Of a stretch of 64,000 nucleotides of DNA, positions 9,001 through 17,692 are shown in pieces (within the stretch, counting starts at the first letter, position 1; every line of letters begins with the position of its first letter). Below the pieces are notes generated by a model. The model did no database searches and was not told where the DNA came from. It was given only the letters and a program-made list of their open reading frames with translations. The stretch lies in NCBI GenBank assembly GCA_015056815.1, contig SVFN01000021.1:1-64000 (forward strand). The letters run 5' to 3'. Origin of the DNA: Lachnospiraceae bacterium (GTDB lineage: Bacteria > Bacillota > Clostridia > Lachnospirales > Lachnospiraceae). Both the position numbers and the translations under genes were made by a program.

Positions 9001-12000
9001 CCGTTAGCATCGTAGGTAAATTCCTCATACGTCCCATCCGGGTAGGTGGTCCTTGTGAGGTTGCCGAGCGTATCGTATTCGTAGGTGATCCGTCTTTCCT
9101 TTGCATCCACCAGGGCGGTCTGGTTGCCGTTTAGGTCATACTCGTATCTGGTCACGTTCCCGGCAGTGTCCGTGCTCTGCGTGATGTTCCCCGCTTCGTC
9201 GTAGCTGTAATAGCTGGTAAAGCTTTTTGTCTGTCCGTTTTCCTCTCTGCTAACCGTGGTGCTTATGACATTGCCGTCAGCGTCATAGGCATAAGTAGCG
9301 CTTTCTCCCGCACCATTTGTGGTGGATGCGACATTTCCCTTCTCATCATAAGTGATCCTCTGGTACTCTCCGATGGCGTCCGTCAGTCCCGCAAGGTTTC
9401 CGTCCGCGGTGTAGCTGTAAGCGGTCTCATTGCCGTTCGCATCCTCCATGGAGGCGATCCGTCCCTTATCATCATACTTCATCGCCAGGACGGTTTTGTC
9501 CATCATTTTGATGGAGGAGACCAGGTTTTCCTGGGTGTAGGTACTCTCTGCCTTCGTGCCGTCCGGTGCTGTTACCTGTGTCACGTTGCCGGATCCATCA
9601 TAGGTATAGGACGTGGTATTGCCAAGGGCATCGGTTGTGGTTAAGAGGTTATTGTTTTCATCATAGGTATTGGTTGTTTTATTGCCATACGGGTCCATGG
9701 TCTGAAGGATGTTGCCGTTTTCATCATAGGTGTAGACAGTGGTATTTCCACGCTTGTCCCGGACAGTTTCCGTCCTGCCCTCGATGTCATACGCATACTC
9801 TGTCCGGTTCCCCTGTGCATCGATGGTGGCACTAAGCCTTCCGTCCTCATCATACTCGTTTCTCTCGACTGCGATCCCCATAGGGTCTGTGATGGAAAGG
9901 AGGTTATGGTCATCATCATAGGCATAGCTTACCGTCCTGCCTGCCCGGTCTGTCACACTGACAAGGTCGTCCCTTTCATCATACGCATAGCAGATCTCCT
10001 TCCCGTCCGGATCCGTAAGCTTCGTGATCCTGCCTGCTTCATCCCGTGTGAACACGATGCCGGTCCCGTCCTGTGAACGGTAGCCGTTTTTGTCGACGGT
10101 GATCACGTTTCCTGCACCGTCTGTGATCTTATAGACGCCTTTTTTGCGGTTTAAGTAGATCTGCGTTCCTTCCTCCGTTGTCAGCTTATAGTTTAGGTCG
10201 TCATACATCTCCTCCTCGTAGAAGAACAGACCGTTCCCGTTTACCTTCGCGCTCGTGTCCCCAAGGATCTCAAGCTTCACCTTCCGGTTCGTAACGCAGC
10301 GATATCCAAGCTCCACTTCCGTGATGGGCACCAGTGCCTTTCTCTGCGGGGAGAATGTCAGTTCAAAGCGGTCGGAGGTGCCGTCTCCGTAGGTTATGAC
10401 TACGTCATGGCTCATGGTCTCCTGCATTTCGTATCCCGTGGCAAGCAGAGATCCGGTACGCACCATTCTGTATCCTTCCGAAAGCACATGGCTCTCCGAA
10501 AGCCTCATCCCGCCAAGTCCGATACTCCATCCGATGCCACTGTCTCCACCTGTCTTCTCCCTGCTGTCATAGATACGGTTTACAGTTACCTTCGTCCCTT
10601 TGAACTTCGTCTCCATATCTGTGAAACCGATATTCATGGCACCTGCCTTCTGTCCGCCCTCCACGATATATGTATTTTCCATGAATATGCGGTTTCCGCC
10701 AAGATCTTCCGCAATCAGGCGGACATGGTATTTCCCGTTTAAAAGCAGAGTGGTGTCAAGCTCCCCAAGCTCCCCGTCCTTTACATCAGCGCTTCCTTCC
10801 TTAAGAAGCGTGTATTCCTTCTGCCCGTCCATCCGGTATTCCAGCTTCCAGGAAAGAAGTCCCTCTTCGTCATAAGCTGATCCCATGACCTTTGCCGGTC
10901 CTTTCAGGACAGACTCATTCTGCGGTGACGTAAGGGAGACTGTCGGGGGATTTTTGTCTGTACGGTCATAAAAGGTACACTCCGCCTCTGCGGACAGGAT
11001 CTCTCCCTTTTCATTTACGGCTTCTGCCCTGATCACGGTCTTTCCCGTTCTTAAGGATGTGAAGTCCACCTCTCTGCTTCCTTCACAGAGCAGGATATCC
11101 CCGCGGTAAATCCTGATATTTTCTTCCTTTACATCTTTTGGTGATAGTATCCGTATCTGTACTTTCTCACCGATATCTGCCCTGACTGCAGAAAGAAAAA
11201 CTTCCAACTGTCTTTCCCCGTTCTCTTCCTGACCGGGGCTCTGTGGATTTTCTTCTCCTGTCCCCTGTCCGGGCGTCTGCGGGTCTTCTCCACCCGGTTC
11301 CTGACCGGGTGTCTGCGGGTCTTCCCCTCCCGGTTCCTGTCCGGGCGTCTGCGGGTCTTCCCCTCCCGGTTCCTGTCCGGGCGTCTGCGGGTCTTCCCCT
11401 CCCGGTTCCTGTCCGGGTGTCTGCGGGTCTTCCCCGTTCTCTTCCGGATCCGGCATCTGTGTGAAGGTCTCTATCTCTTTCTCCACCGTGTACTGCAGAG
11501 AGGATGGCAGGTATGTAAGCTCCACTCCTTCCTCCACAGGCCATATCCCGGTATCAAGATCCAGCCATACCGTGTCTCCTCCGGCACTGCCCGCTCCACG
11601 ATAGTCTGTATAGGGAATGGCCGCACGTACCCAGATATGCTCCATTCTGATACTGACAATCCGCTCTGTCTCGTCATACACTGCCTCAACCGGCGTTCCT
11701 TCTGATGCCAGCATATCAGCAGCCTGTTCTGCATCATCCGCTCCCGTAAGGGAGACTGCCTGCTCTGCAGTCAGTTCTATATTTCCCCGTACATACACTG
11801 CCTCATGACCAAGCTTATGCAGCATCGTTACCAAAAGAAGTGCCTGATCCGCGTCATTGCCTCCCTCTGAACTGAAGGTTTCCTCTGCTTTCTTGCGGCT
11901 TCCATGATAATATTCATAATCTATGTTGTTTTTCAGATAATTATATACTGCCAGTGCGGTGCCCAGTTTTTCTGCAGCCTCTTCCACGTTCTTTCCCACA

Positions 12001-12275
12001 CCGTTATCCATTGTCCCGGCAGCTCCACCGGTATTACTGAGCCGAGAGATCCGGCTTTCCGATTCCCTCTCTGCTAATCTTTCCGTCTCATTTTTCTCCT
12101 CTGCCATTTCTGTACCGACAGCCTTCTCCATTCCTAAAGAGTTCTTTTGACTGTCCTGCGGACTCTTCTGACCACAGCCTGTCAGAAGGTTCACGGTCAT
12201 CGAAAGACACAGCAGCAATGCTGTAAAACGGCTGAACGGTGTTTTATTGTTCCAGGGTATCCTGTTTTTGTGCAT
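6099..12275 (-). CDS. Full-length RHS/YD-repeat lipoprotein with GIY-YIG/URI-like C-terminal toxin
   Basis: This 2,058-aa polymorphic toxin is predicted to be exported and lipid-anchored: a signal peptide ends in LLTGCG, with Cys34 as lipobox Cys. Residues ~100-245 are a transglutaminase-like fold (GGNDADQALLLVTML, then HIWVRAAIP and WLDLD), but the usual catalytic Cys is absent. Residues ~278-338 are a 12-aa Pro/Gly repeat. Beta-sandwich segments follow (~350-540), then dozens of YD repeats (~720-1790) ending at the DPSGY motif (~1792). A Gly/Ala-rich hydrophobic segment (~1800-1940) precedes the toxin (~1985-2058; YGYALVDQDTNEILKFGET…RYSKKFL…PPLNSKGW), which fits GIY-YIG/URI nuclease tips. 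Unlike the orphans it has no HINT domain. The ATG lies 1 nt beyond the upstream stop with GGAGG, so the two genes are coupled. The RHS shell presumably encapsulates the toxin. Confidence 0.88.
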   Translation of the reverse strand: MHKNRIPWNNKTPFSRFTALLLCLSMTVNLLTGCGQKSPQDSQKNSLGMEKAVGTEMAEEKNETERLAERESESRISRLSNTGGAAGTMDNGVGKNVEEAAEKLGTALAVYNYLKNNIDYEYYHGSRKKAEETFSSEGGNDADQALLLVTMLHKLGHEAVYVRGNIELTAEQAVSLTGADDAEQAADMLASEGTPVEAVYDETERIVSIRMEHIWVRAAIPYTDYRGAGSAGGDTVWLDLDTGIWPVEEGVELTYLPSSLQYTVEKEIETFTQMPDPEENGEDPQTPGQEPGGEDPQTPGQEPGGEDPQTPGQEPGGEDPQTPGQEPGGEDPQTPGQGTGEENPQSPGQEENGERQLEVFLSAVRADIGEKVQIRILSPKDVKEENIRIYRGDILLCEGSREVDFTSLRTGKTVIRAEAVNEKGEILSAEAECTFYDRTDKNPPTVSLTSPQNESVLKGPAKVMGSAYDEEGLLSWKLEYRMDGQKEYTLLKEGSADVKDGELGELDTTLLLNGKYHVRLIAEDLGGNRIFMENTYIVEGGQKAGAMNIGFTDMETKFKGTKVTVNRIYDSREKTGGDSGIGWSIGLGGMRLSESHVLSEGYRMVRTGSLLATGYEMQETMSHDVVITYGDGTSDRFELTFSPQRKALVPITEVELGYRCVTNRKVKLEILGDTSAKVNGNGLFFYEEEMYDDLNYKLTTEEGTQIYLNRKKGVYKITDGAGNVITVDKNGYRSQDGTGIVFTRDEAGRITKLTDPDGKEICYAYDERDDLVSVTDRAGRTVSYAYDDDHNLLSITDPMGIAVERNEYDEDGRLSATIDAQGNRTEYAYDIEGRTETVRDKRGNTTVYTYDENGNILQTMDPYGNKTTNTYDENNNLLTTTDALGNTTSYTYDGSGNVTQVTAPDGTKAESTYTQENLVSSIKMMDKTVLAMKYDDKGRIASMEDANGNETAYSYTADGNLAGLTDAIGEYQRITYDEKGNVASTTNGAGESATYAYDADGNVISTTVSREENGQTKSFTSYYSYDEAGNITQSTDTAGNVTRYEYDLNGNQTALVDAKERRITYEYDTLGNLTRTTYPDGTYEEFTYDANGNSISARDRNGLTVSMTYDKLDRLTQKKYPDGTKETYAYDAVGNVTETVNTSGAKTTYAYDSRNRNISITDALGNTTGFEYDETSRLTKRIDAEGNETSYEYDANGNITKTTDACGNSVTAEYDARNRRIRQKDQNGNKTEYEYDGADRLIKVTDAYGNSYSYTYDANGNLVSVTDANDHVTRYAYDELGRAEKITNALGKSMEYTYDETGNVTQYRDYAGNVTCYEYDGMDRLVKKTVGKDTQEEAVTEYSFDETGMLVQVTDKSGTATYQYDDYDRLVKQTDANGNTLTYTYDKAGRLQSFDNGFGKTAYEYDTLDRVTRVIDRNGKATLYEYDALGNRSAVRYPNGTIVTYAYDPCQRLKEECITDANGVLLAKYSYGVGKAGERTSVTETETDPKTGNSTETEIRYEYDKLNRLTGETIQKNGDKLTYEYEYDAVSNRTGKKITVKGELETFADLEQEEVELSEGTTAYTYNALNQLIKEETPDGARTYTYDDNGNLVKLTGERSIDYRYDKENRLTRATIRKGNSVTVESYTYDHAGNRLSKTVNESNTTLYVNDTAAGLTQVVAETDKDGNETAYYTRGDELLSMERDGGVCYYLYDGHGDVRMLVDEAGTVTDRYRYDAYGNLLEKEGDTKNDFLYTGEQYNANTGLYYLRARYMDPSTGTFISMDSYPGSLADPVSLHKYLYANADPVKYSDPSGYMSFPQLSAGMTINGILSASWRYIVGNVIAGAVIGATCGAIDSILGGNDFSQVVKDAFAGFGVGALCGCVISALACYAVIAPICMAALEVFRGIILVSSGVSVYISAKEGNVSQAIFRGILGIIAYEGTGKLIDDVNFRISGSGYYQDSNGRWHRPNGQFASNAEMGIETSEKTSTGTHGNSLSDSRTNYGYALVDQDTNEILKFGETLYPDSRYSKKFLNESNAKMIIMEEGTKIDIHLWQHDMNEYYFGKYDEYPPLNSKGW
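11262..11441 (-). repeat. 36-bp tandem repeat encoding a Pro/Gly-rich spacer
   Basis: Five in-frame copies of a 36-bp unit encode GGEDPQTPGQEP. The outer copies are slightly divergent and the inner ones essentially identical. It probably forms an extended wall-spanning or spacer segment between the N-terminal transglutaminase-like domain and the rest of the lipoprotein. Copy number is likely variable between strains. Confidence 0.9.
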
Positions 12276-12276
12276 C

Positions 12277-15200
12277 TTATTCCTCCTCCCGGTCTATCAT
12301 GCAGTTACTCATCTGAAGCCGGATCTGTTTCGCGATGATCGTTCCTGTATATTTAAGCTCTGATACATTGATCGTAACAGTTCCGTTTGGCGCATAAATA
12401 AGCCCCTTTCCGGTGAAATTTGTAGCCTGTATTGTAATATCGCCTTCCTTAGAACACAGTACTACCTTTTCATCTTTGCCCGCGCAGGCTTTATTTGCAT
12501 TGATACTGATCGATTTCTCTGAGATCAGGTTTGCATAAATCCCAAGTTCCGGACACCATGCGCCGGTCGTCTTCTGACACAGGGTAGGCACTGTTATCTG
12601 CTCACTGTTATATATAGCAAGTTCTTCCGTCTCGCCACAGTCCATGTCAGCAAGTATCTCGTCTATATATTCCGGGATTTCCAGCTCCTCTGCGCCTTCC
12701 TTCTTATCCTTTACATCAAACCAGGCTCCCGCAAGAGACACTTTTCCTGTTGAAGCTGCTGTCCCGTCAAGCTGCAGGGATGTTCCCTGAAAACAGAAGG
12801 CTTCTTTTCCATATATATCCCCATTAATCTCTGCCCGGTTACAGTTGAGCGTAACAGAGCCATCCAGCGCAATCAGTGCGCTGCCGATGTGGAAATATCC
12901 CTGTGCCGGCTCTTTTTCTTTCCCTGTTACCCGGATCATACTTTCTTTGCTGACATTGCCGGCATTGTCCAATGCATATGCATGGATATATCTCACTTCA
13001 CTGGGTTCCAGTTCTGGCAACTCAAATATTGCCTGTCCTTTCTCTGCCGGAAGAATATCCTGCCGGTATGTCCCGTCTTCTTTTTTCAATAACAGTTCCG
13101 GCATACTGTCTTCACTGTCACTGATGCCTGTGATGAAGCCCTGTATTCCTGACAACGCATTCGCAGATACCGTGTTGGATATCTGTCTGTCATCTTCCTT
13201 TGCTCCCACCGCTTCTACACGGTATTCATAATCTGTCCCGTAATCCTTTGCGCTTATCCTGATACAATTATCCTCCGAAATTTCCATAACAGGCTCTGAC
13301 GGCAGCGTTTCATCATAGAAAGAATGGTCTACCGCGGTAGTTTGATGGGTAAGCTGTTTTAAATAAAACATGGTATTTGCCAGTATCTTTCTCTCATCAT
13401 CCGTTGCCCGTCCATTGCTGTGCCCTGTCTGGATCATGGCAAGGGAATTATTGCTGAACAGATAAGCATCATCTATCGCTCCCGATTCCGCATCTGTGAT
13501 ATATCCCCTCGGAAATTTCATCCACACGATTGCCTTCATCGAACCACCTGTATACTGCCCGAGTGAATGCGTTGACGGGACAGTAAGCGTTCCGGTCAGC
13601 TTCCATGGATAGCTTGTCAGAAATCCCTGATTGACTACACTTACTTTTGTAGTGGGTGCATAGGATGCGTTCCATTTCAGCAGCACACCCAGCTGGTCAG
13701 CAAATCTTCCAAACACCGGATGGTTGACAATACTGTTTGCTGCAACCGTGTCATGTCCGAACAAAACACCTCTTCCATCATCAATAAATCTCTTTGTCGC
13801 TTCCCATGACAGGCTGTTCAGATCTTTATCTGCATTCCGGTCATATGTTCCGAACACCAGTACATCATACTGATAATCGCCATGTTCATCCATAAGGTAT
13901 GTATCCGGTTCCCTGTTATAGTCATCAATATATACCGTATCGATCTCAAAAAGTCCTTTTCCCGCAGGCTCCCCTTCCCCTGTGGTAGTATTCTTCATCC
14001 ACTTGACAAGATAATCTTTTGCAGCGGCGCAGGGATAAACATTGAGCACTCTGACTCTTTCACCATTCCACACAGAACGTGTCTCCCACTCACCGCCTGA
14101 AATTTTCCTGAATATCCTGTACCCGTATCTGTGGTCCGTATTGGAGATATCATTCCATGACAGGGAAACCCCGCATTCTTCTCCACTTTTTATCTCCGAA
14201 TCCAGTACCAGATCATCCACCACATCTTCATGCAGTGTGAACAGTATCTCCTTCTCTGCCAACACTATATTTTCATCTTCCGTCTCTGCCGGCTGTTCTA
14301 CCGTTATGACCAGCTTATAGCTGTTCTCCGCACCGGGAGTCTTCACAGAGAAGCCGGTCTTCATTGCTACTTCCCCGCTTCCATTTTTCAGCACCTGTTC
14401 TTCCATTTTTTCAGCAAACACTTCTTTTCCTTCAAACAAAGTACAACGTATGTTTACGGAAGTGTCCTGATTGCTTTCATAAGAGATTCTGACATCTGCT
14501 GAAATACTCTGTTCTTCTCCTGCTTCAAGGACATACTTATCACACTCCACAGAAATATCCCTGATCAGAAGCTGTAGTTTTCCGGCCTCCTCAATCTCTC
14601 TTGACAGCAGTATGTATTGTATCGTCGACGGAATATCTCCATATATGCTCCCGTCTCCTTCCTGCACTGCTGCAAATTTATGTTCCAGCCCCTTTCTATC
14701 GTCAATCAGTCCGCGACGCAGCAGGTATCTGGCAATCTGTGCCTGTTCCTTATAATTATCCCGTTCCAGTTTTTCTTCTACTTTTCCACTTAGATATACA
14801 TCCATGCTTTTATATATTTTTTCATCATCCACACCTAACGCCATCATCGCTGTTCCAAGCTCTGCTGTAAGCCCCGGACGTGATATGTCACGATCTGTGT
14901 ATCCGATTCCGCCATCTTCGTTCCTTTTCCCTGTGATATACTCCAACAGATTTACGACCTGCCGACTCTGGTTTTGTGTTTTTTCTTCCCGGATATTCTT
15001 TCCGTCTTCTTCATCACAGACATTTTTATGATAGGCTTCCGCACACAATACAAGCAGTGAGTCATAGGGATCGCTCAAATAAGAATCTGTCAGACCATAT
15101 CCGCCATCCTCTCCCTGATATCCATGTATTTTTTCAAGCAGACTGCCATCATTGTTTCCCCACAACAGACGGCACAATTCATCCGTATTGTAAACCGCAT

Positions 15201-15453
15201 CGCGATCCCCTCCCCCTTGCACAGGTTCAGACTGTTCCTCTTCCAATCGGATAACTGACATGACATCATAATAATCCCTGCGTTGTATCACATCTTCCGT
15301 ATCTGTATGTGATACAGCTTCTTTTACCCATTTGACGGCTTCTTTCCTGCCGCTTCCAACGTTACCGTCCGCCTTTAGTACGACCGGTGATGTCAGCATA
15401 CAGATACAGCCGAGCATCATCAACAATAGTACATATTTTTTCTGTTTCAACAT
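12277..15453 (-). CDS. Secreted multidomain protein upstream of RHS (DUF5057-like, polymer-forming-like C-terminus)
   Basis: This 1,058-aa exported protein begins at MLKQKKYVLLLMM with a signal peptide (ending near VVLKADG). The longer in-frame start at 15501 lies too close to the predicted -10 box to be used. Residues ~85-300 contain QGEDGGYGLTD and NEDGGIGYTD, repeats typical of prenyltransferase/squalene-cyclase alpha-alpha toroids. Then come a CARDB-like beta domain (~305-420), a fibronectin-like segment, and a region with RVLNVYP and LVFGTYDRNADKDLN that resembles DUF5057 (~470-730). The C-terminal ~190 residues repeat short beta strands with 'dGdv/eGdi' turns, as in bactofilin or polymer-forming proteins. 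It is co-transcribed with the RHS lipoprotein, the stop at 12277-12279 being 1 nt from the RHS ATG. It may therefore be a delivery or surface-display partner; that role is inferred. Confidence 0.75.
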   Translation of the reverse strand: MLKQKKYVLLLMMLGCICMLTSPVVLKADGNVGSGRKEAVKWVKEAVSHTDTEDVIQRRDYYDVMSVIRLEEEQSEPVQGGGDRDAVYNTDELCRLLWGNNDGSLLEKIHGYQGEDGGYGLTDSYLSDPYDSLLVLCAEAYHKNVCDEEDGKNIREEKTQNQSRQVVNLLEYITGKRNEDGGIGYTDRDISRPGLTAELGTAMMALGVDDEKIYKSMDVYLSGKVEEKLERDNYKEQAQIARYLLRRGLIDDRKGLEHKFAAVQEGDGSIYGDIPSTIQYILLSREIEEAGKLQLLIRDISVECDKYVLEAGEEQSISADVRISYESNQDTSVNIRCTLFEGKEVFAEKMEEQVLKNGSGEVAMKTGFSVKTPGAENSYKLVITVEQPAETEDENIVLAEKEILFTLHEDVVDDLVLDSEIKSGEECGVSLSWNDISNTDHRYGYRIFRKISGGEWETRSVWNGERVRVLNVYPCAAAKDYLVKWMKNTTTGEGEPAGKGLFEIDTVYIDDYNREPDTYLMDEHGDYQYDVLVFGTYDRNADKDLNSLSWEATKRFIDDGRGVLFGHDTVAANSIVNHPVFGRFADQLGVLLKWNASYAPTTKVSVVNQGFLTSYPWKLTGTLTVPSTHSLGQYTGGSMKAIVWMKFPRGYITDAESGAIDDAYLFSNNSLAMIQTGHSNGRATDDERKILANTMFYLKQLTHQTTAVDHSFYDETLPSEPVMEISEDNCIRISAKDYGTDYEYRVEAVGAKEDDRQISNTVSANALSGIQGFITGISDSEDSMPELLLKKEDGTYRQDILPAEKGQAIFELPELEPSEVRYIHAYALDNAGNVSKESMIRVTGKEKEPAQGYFHIGSALIALDGSVTLNCNRAEINGDIYGKEAFCFQGTSLQLDGTAASTGKVSLAGAWFDVKDKKEGAEELEIPEYIDEILADMDCGETEELAIYNSEQITVPTLCQKTTGAWCPELGIYANLISEKSISINANKACAGKDEKVVLCSKEGDITIQATNFTGKGLIYAPNGTVTINVSELKYTGTIIAKQIRLQMSNCMIDREEE

Positions 15454-15502
15454 ATACTTCTCTTTTCTCCCTTCTCTTCCTTCTTTCGTCCAAAACAGCA
15501 AA

Positions 15503-15532
15503 ACTATATCATGGCAATCAGATCCCCGTCAA
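15503..15532 (-). promoter_or_regulatory. Sigma-A-like promoter for the RHS operon
   Basis: On the minus strand TTGACG (15532-15527), an 18-nt spacer and TATAGT (15508-15503) match the housekeeping consensus at 5/6 and 5/6. The start site would fall near 15496, giving a ~45-nt leader before the ATG at 15453. Confidence 0.7.
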
Positions 15533-15656
15533 TCGGATTTTAGTACCAAGTTTCCACTTATTTCATTTATTTAAGAACGAAACTCCATCCAAAAACATAG
15601 CATGGTTTCTGTAACGTCTTTATCCTGTCGGATTTTATGCAAAATTGACCAATAAG

Positions 15657-15697
15657 AAAACGGAATATTTCAAAACTCATTTGAAATACTCCGTTTT
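15657..15697 (-). terminator. Hairpin after the DPM-like glycosyltransferase gene
   Basis: An 18-bp stem (AAAACGGAGTATTTCAAA with its complement, one G-U pair) and a 5-nt loop touch the stop codon of the gene at 15697. The U-rich tail on the minus strand is modest (TTTTCTTATT). The plus-strand side has a seven-T run, so it could act in both directions. Confidence 0.7.
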
Positions 15698-16413
15698 CAT
15701 TTTTTTGTATTCGAATATCCAAAAAAAATATATCCCAAGTGCCGGAATCCGTCCCGGATCGTATGGAGTTTCGAACACCGCTCAAACTGACAGCGTTTCA
15801 ATACAACCGGCACTTGTCCGATCCTTAGTCCTTCTTTTGCTGCTAAAAGGATCATTTCTGTGGCAAATTCCATTCCTTCTGTCTGAAAAGGAAGTCTAAC
15901 GGCCGCCTCACCGGTAAGCCCCCGCAGCCCGCAATGAAAATCCCTGACGTCTGTCTTACATCTTATGCGGGCGCAGGCAGACAGAAAACGCACTCCCCAC
16001 TTGTGCGATAAGGGCATCGCTCCCTTTTGCATCCTGCCGCAGAGTCTGTCGCCGATCACCATATCATACCCGCCGGACGAAAGCATCTCATAGAACTCTT
16101 CCAGATGAAGAAAGTCATAGGTCGTATCACAGTCACCGATCATGATCACATTCCCGCAACTGCTTTCAATCCCTGTACGGATCGCTCTGCCATATCCTTT
16201 TACCGATTCCTTTCTCACCAACGCACCATGCGCTTTTGCCACAGCGGCAGAATCATCCTTGCTGCCGTTATCCACCACGATAACTTCGCCGGACAAATGG
16301 TTTTTTTTGATAAATTCCCATGCTTCGTCCACACAGATCCCGACCGTCTTTTCCTCATCCAGGCATGGCATCACGATCGAAATATCATGATTTCTTTTTT
16401 CGCCGGACTCCAT
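15697..16413 (-). CDS. Family 2 glycosyltransferase, dolichol-phosphate-mannose-synthase type
   Basis: This 238-aa GT-A enzyme probably makes a polyprenyl-phosphate-linked sugar from an NDP-sugar on the inner membrane face. The start DISIVMPCLDEEKTVG, the VVDNGSKDDSA segment and GDCDTTYDF (the metal/nucleotide DxD region) are typical of GT2 DPM1-like enzymes, as is the MVIGDRLCG stretch. No membrane helices are present, so it lacks the GtrA-like tail of some homologues. It overlaps the upstream gene for a polytopic membrane protein by 29 nt. That coupling suggests the sugar-lipid donor is used by that membrane protein as a GT-C-type transferase; this is inference. Confidence 0.85.
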   Translation of the reverse strand: MESGEKRNHDISIVMPCLDEEKTVGICVDEAWEFIKKNHLSGEVIVVDNGSKDDSAAVAKAHGALVRKESVKGYGRAIRTGIESSCGNVIMIGDCDTTYDFLHLEEFYEMLSSGGYDMVIGDRLCGRMQKGAMPLSHKWGVRFLSACARIRCKTDVRDFHCGLRGLTGEAAVRLPFQTEGMEFATEMILLAAKEGLRIGQVPVVLKRCQFERCSKLHTIRDGFRHLGYIFFGYSNTKK

Positions 16414-17692
16414 TACCGATACACCTCCAGTCCACGATCTCTGTCACGATCAGTCCAAGCGCCAGGATTCCGGCCGCCTGTGCCCGATAAGTGAAGAAAA
16501 AATGCAGATAAGAATGATCATGCAGTACCAGATACCTTATATAAGGAATGACTCCCAGAAATATACAGCAAAAAAGCAGTCTCCGATCCCATTCCTTTTT
16601 CGGATACACCCAGCACAGATACAAGAGTACGATTCCCACCGCACAGACCACTGCCACTCCAATCGGTCCAAGGTTGGCCGGAAACAGACAGCGGATATTG
16701 TTTTTGATCGCACCGGCCATCTCCCGGAGCGCCTTATGCTCCTCACCGATCCCGATTCTCTCACCGATATGCTCCTTCACATAAGGCATCGCATTCTCGG
16801 ATAAAACGATGGAAGCCAACACCCATTTCGTGATCCACATGCAGGCATAGCCGATGCCCCAGAGCCCGCAGCAGCCTGCCACAAAGCCAAAAGGGCTATT
16901 CTCCTTTTCCTTCTTTTGTTTGATCGCCAAAACAAGTAAAAGCGGAATCAGAAGCGTTACCGTCTCTGTCGTCAGAAAATCCAGCCAGTTCGCCACGATC
17001 CCGACGATCAGAAAGAACGGAAAAAAAAGCTGCTCTTCTCCCTTTAGCGCCAGAACCACAGCCGCAAGAGCTGCTATAAGCGCCCACAAAAACATCCAGG
17101 TATATTCCAGAGAAAACGGCACATACCAGATACTGACTGCGGTCAGTGCACACACAATTCCTGTCGCTGCGCCAAAAAAGCGATGCCAAAGCAGGACAAA
17201 GATCAGAGAAAGCGCCAACACTGCCAGCAGGACTGCATGCAACTGATAAATCTGCCTTAAAGAAAAAAACAAGTGTAAAAACCGCACCACTGCTGCCGAG
17301 CCATGCCAGTACCTCAAATACTGCTGGTTTGCCGGAAGACGCTTGGTGACACTTTCATAAAAGTTTTGATTCTCATTCTGGTATTCCGTAAAATAATAGG
17401 ATGCATTCATGACCGATGTCAAAGGGTGCTCCGGCTCAAAGTGATAGGCGATCGAAAGCAGGATCGAATCCGCATAACGATCGATATTACTGCATTCCAG
17501 ATTTTCCGACAGCTTGAAGAACACTTCTCTCTCGCACAAAAATCCGGCTGATTTTTTCATGTTCTCCTGCAGTTTTTCTGTCGGTATACGCGCAGATGCC
17601 GCCAGGATGCCCGTCAGACATAGTACTGTCACGACAAAGATCATACTATACAGGATTATCTTCTTTCCAATATTATTCCGCATTCTGTTCAT
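16385..17692 (-). CDS. Polytopic membrane protein, possible GT-C glycosyltransferase
   Basis: This 435-aa protein has about 9-10 predicted membrane helices, the first at residues 12-32. A ~120-residue extracytoplasmic loop (LCEREVFFKLSENLECSNIDR…LPANQQYLRYWHG) follows the first helix. The ATG at 17692 has GGGGGAG 3-4 nt upstream; earlier in-frame codons encode an unlikely hydrophilic leader. I do not recognise a specific family. One large outer loop after the first helix and an adjacent DPM-like donor-forming enzyme are the usual arrangement for a lipid-linked-sugar-dependent GT-C enzyme. An acidic catalytic pair was not identified with confidence. Confidence 0.65.
   Translation of the reverse strand: MNRMRNNIGKKIILYSMIFVVTVLCLTGILAASARIPTEKLQENMKKSAGFLCEREVFFKLSENLECSNIDRYADSILLSIAYHFEPEHPLTSVMNASYYFTEYQNENQNFYESVTKRLPANQQYLRYWHGSAAVVRFLHLFFSLRQIYQLHAVLLAVLALSLIFVLLWHRFFGAATGIVCALTAVSIWYVPFSLEYTWMFLWALIAALAAVVLALKGEEQLFFPFFLIVGIVANWLDFLTTETVTLLIPLLLVLAIKQKKEKENSPFGFVAGCCGLWGIGYACMWITKWVLASIVLSENAMPYVKEHIGERIGIGEEHKALREMAGAIKNNIRCLFPANLGPIGVAVVCAVGIVLLYLCWVYPKKEWDRRLLFCCIFLGVIPYIRYLVLHDHSYLHFFFTYRAQAAGILALGLIVTEIVDWRCIGNGVRRKKKS

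Noticed and set aside
11243-11464. Plus-strand open frame over the 36-bp repeats, and the repeats as a possible CRISPR array
   Set aside because: The repeats are contiguous without spacers and keep the minus-strand RHS frame; the plus-strand frame is a by-product of the GC-rich repeat.
15567-15785. Minus-strand 72-aa frame upstream of the RHS operon
   Set aside because: It overlaps the DPM-like gene's end and a terminator hairpin, has no ribosome site, and lies in another frame of known features.
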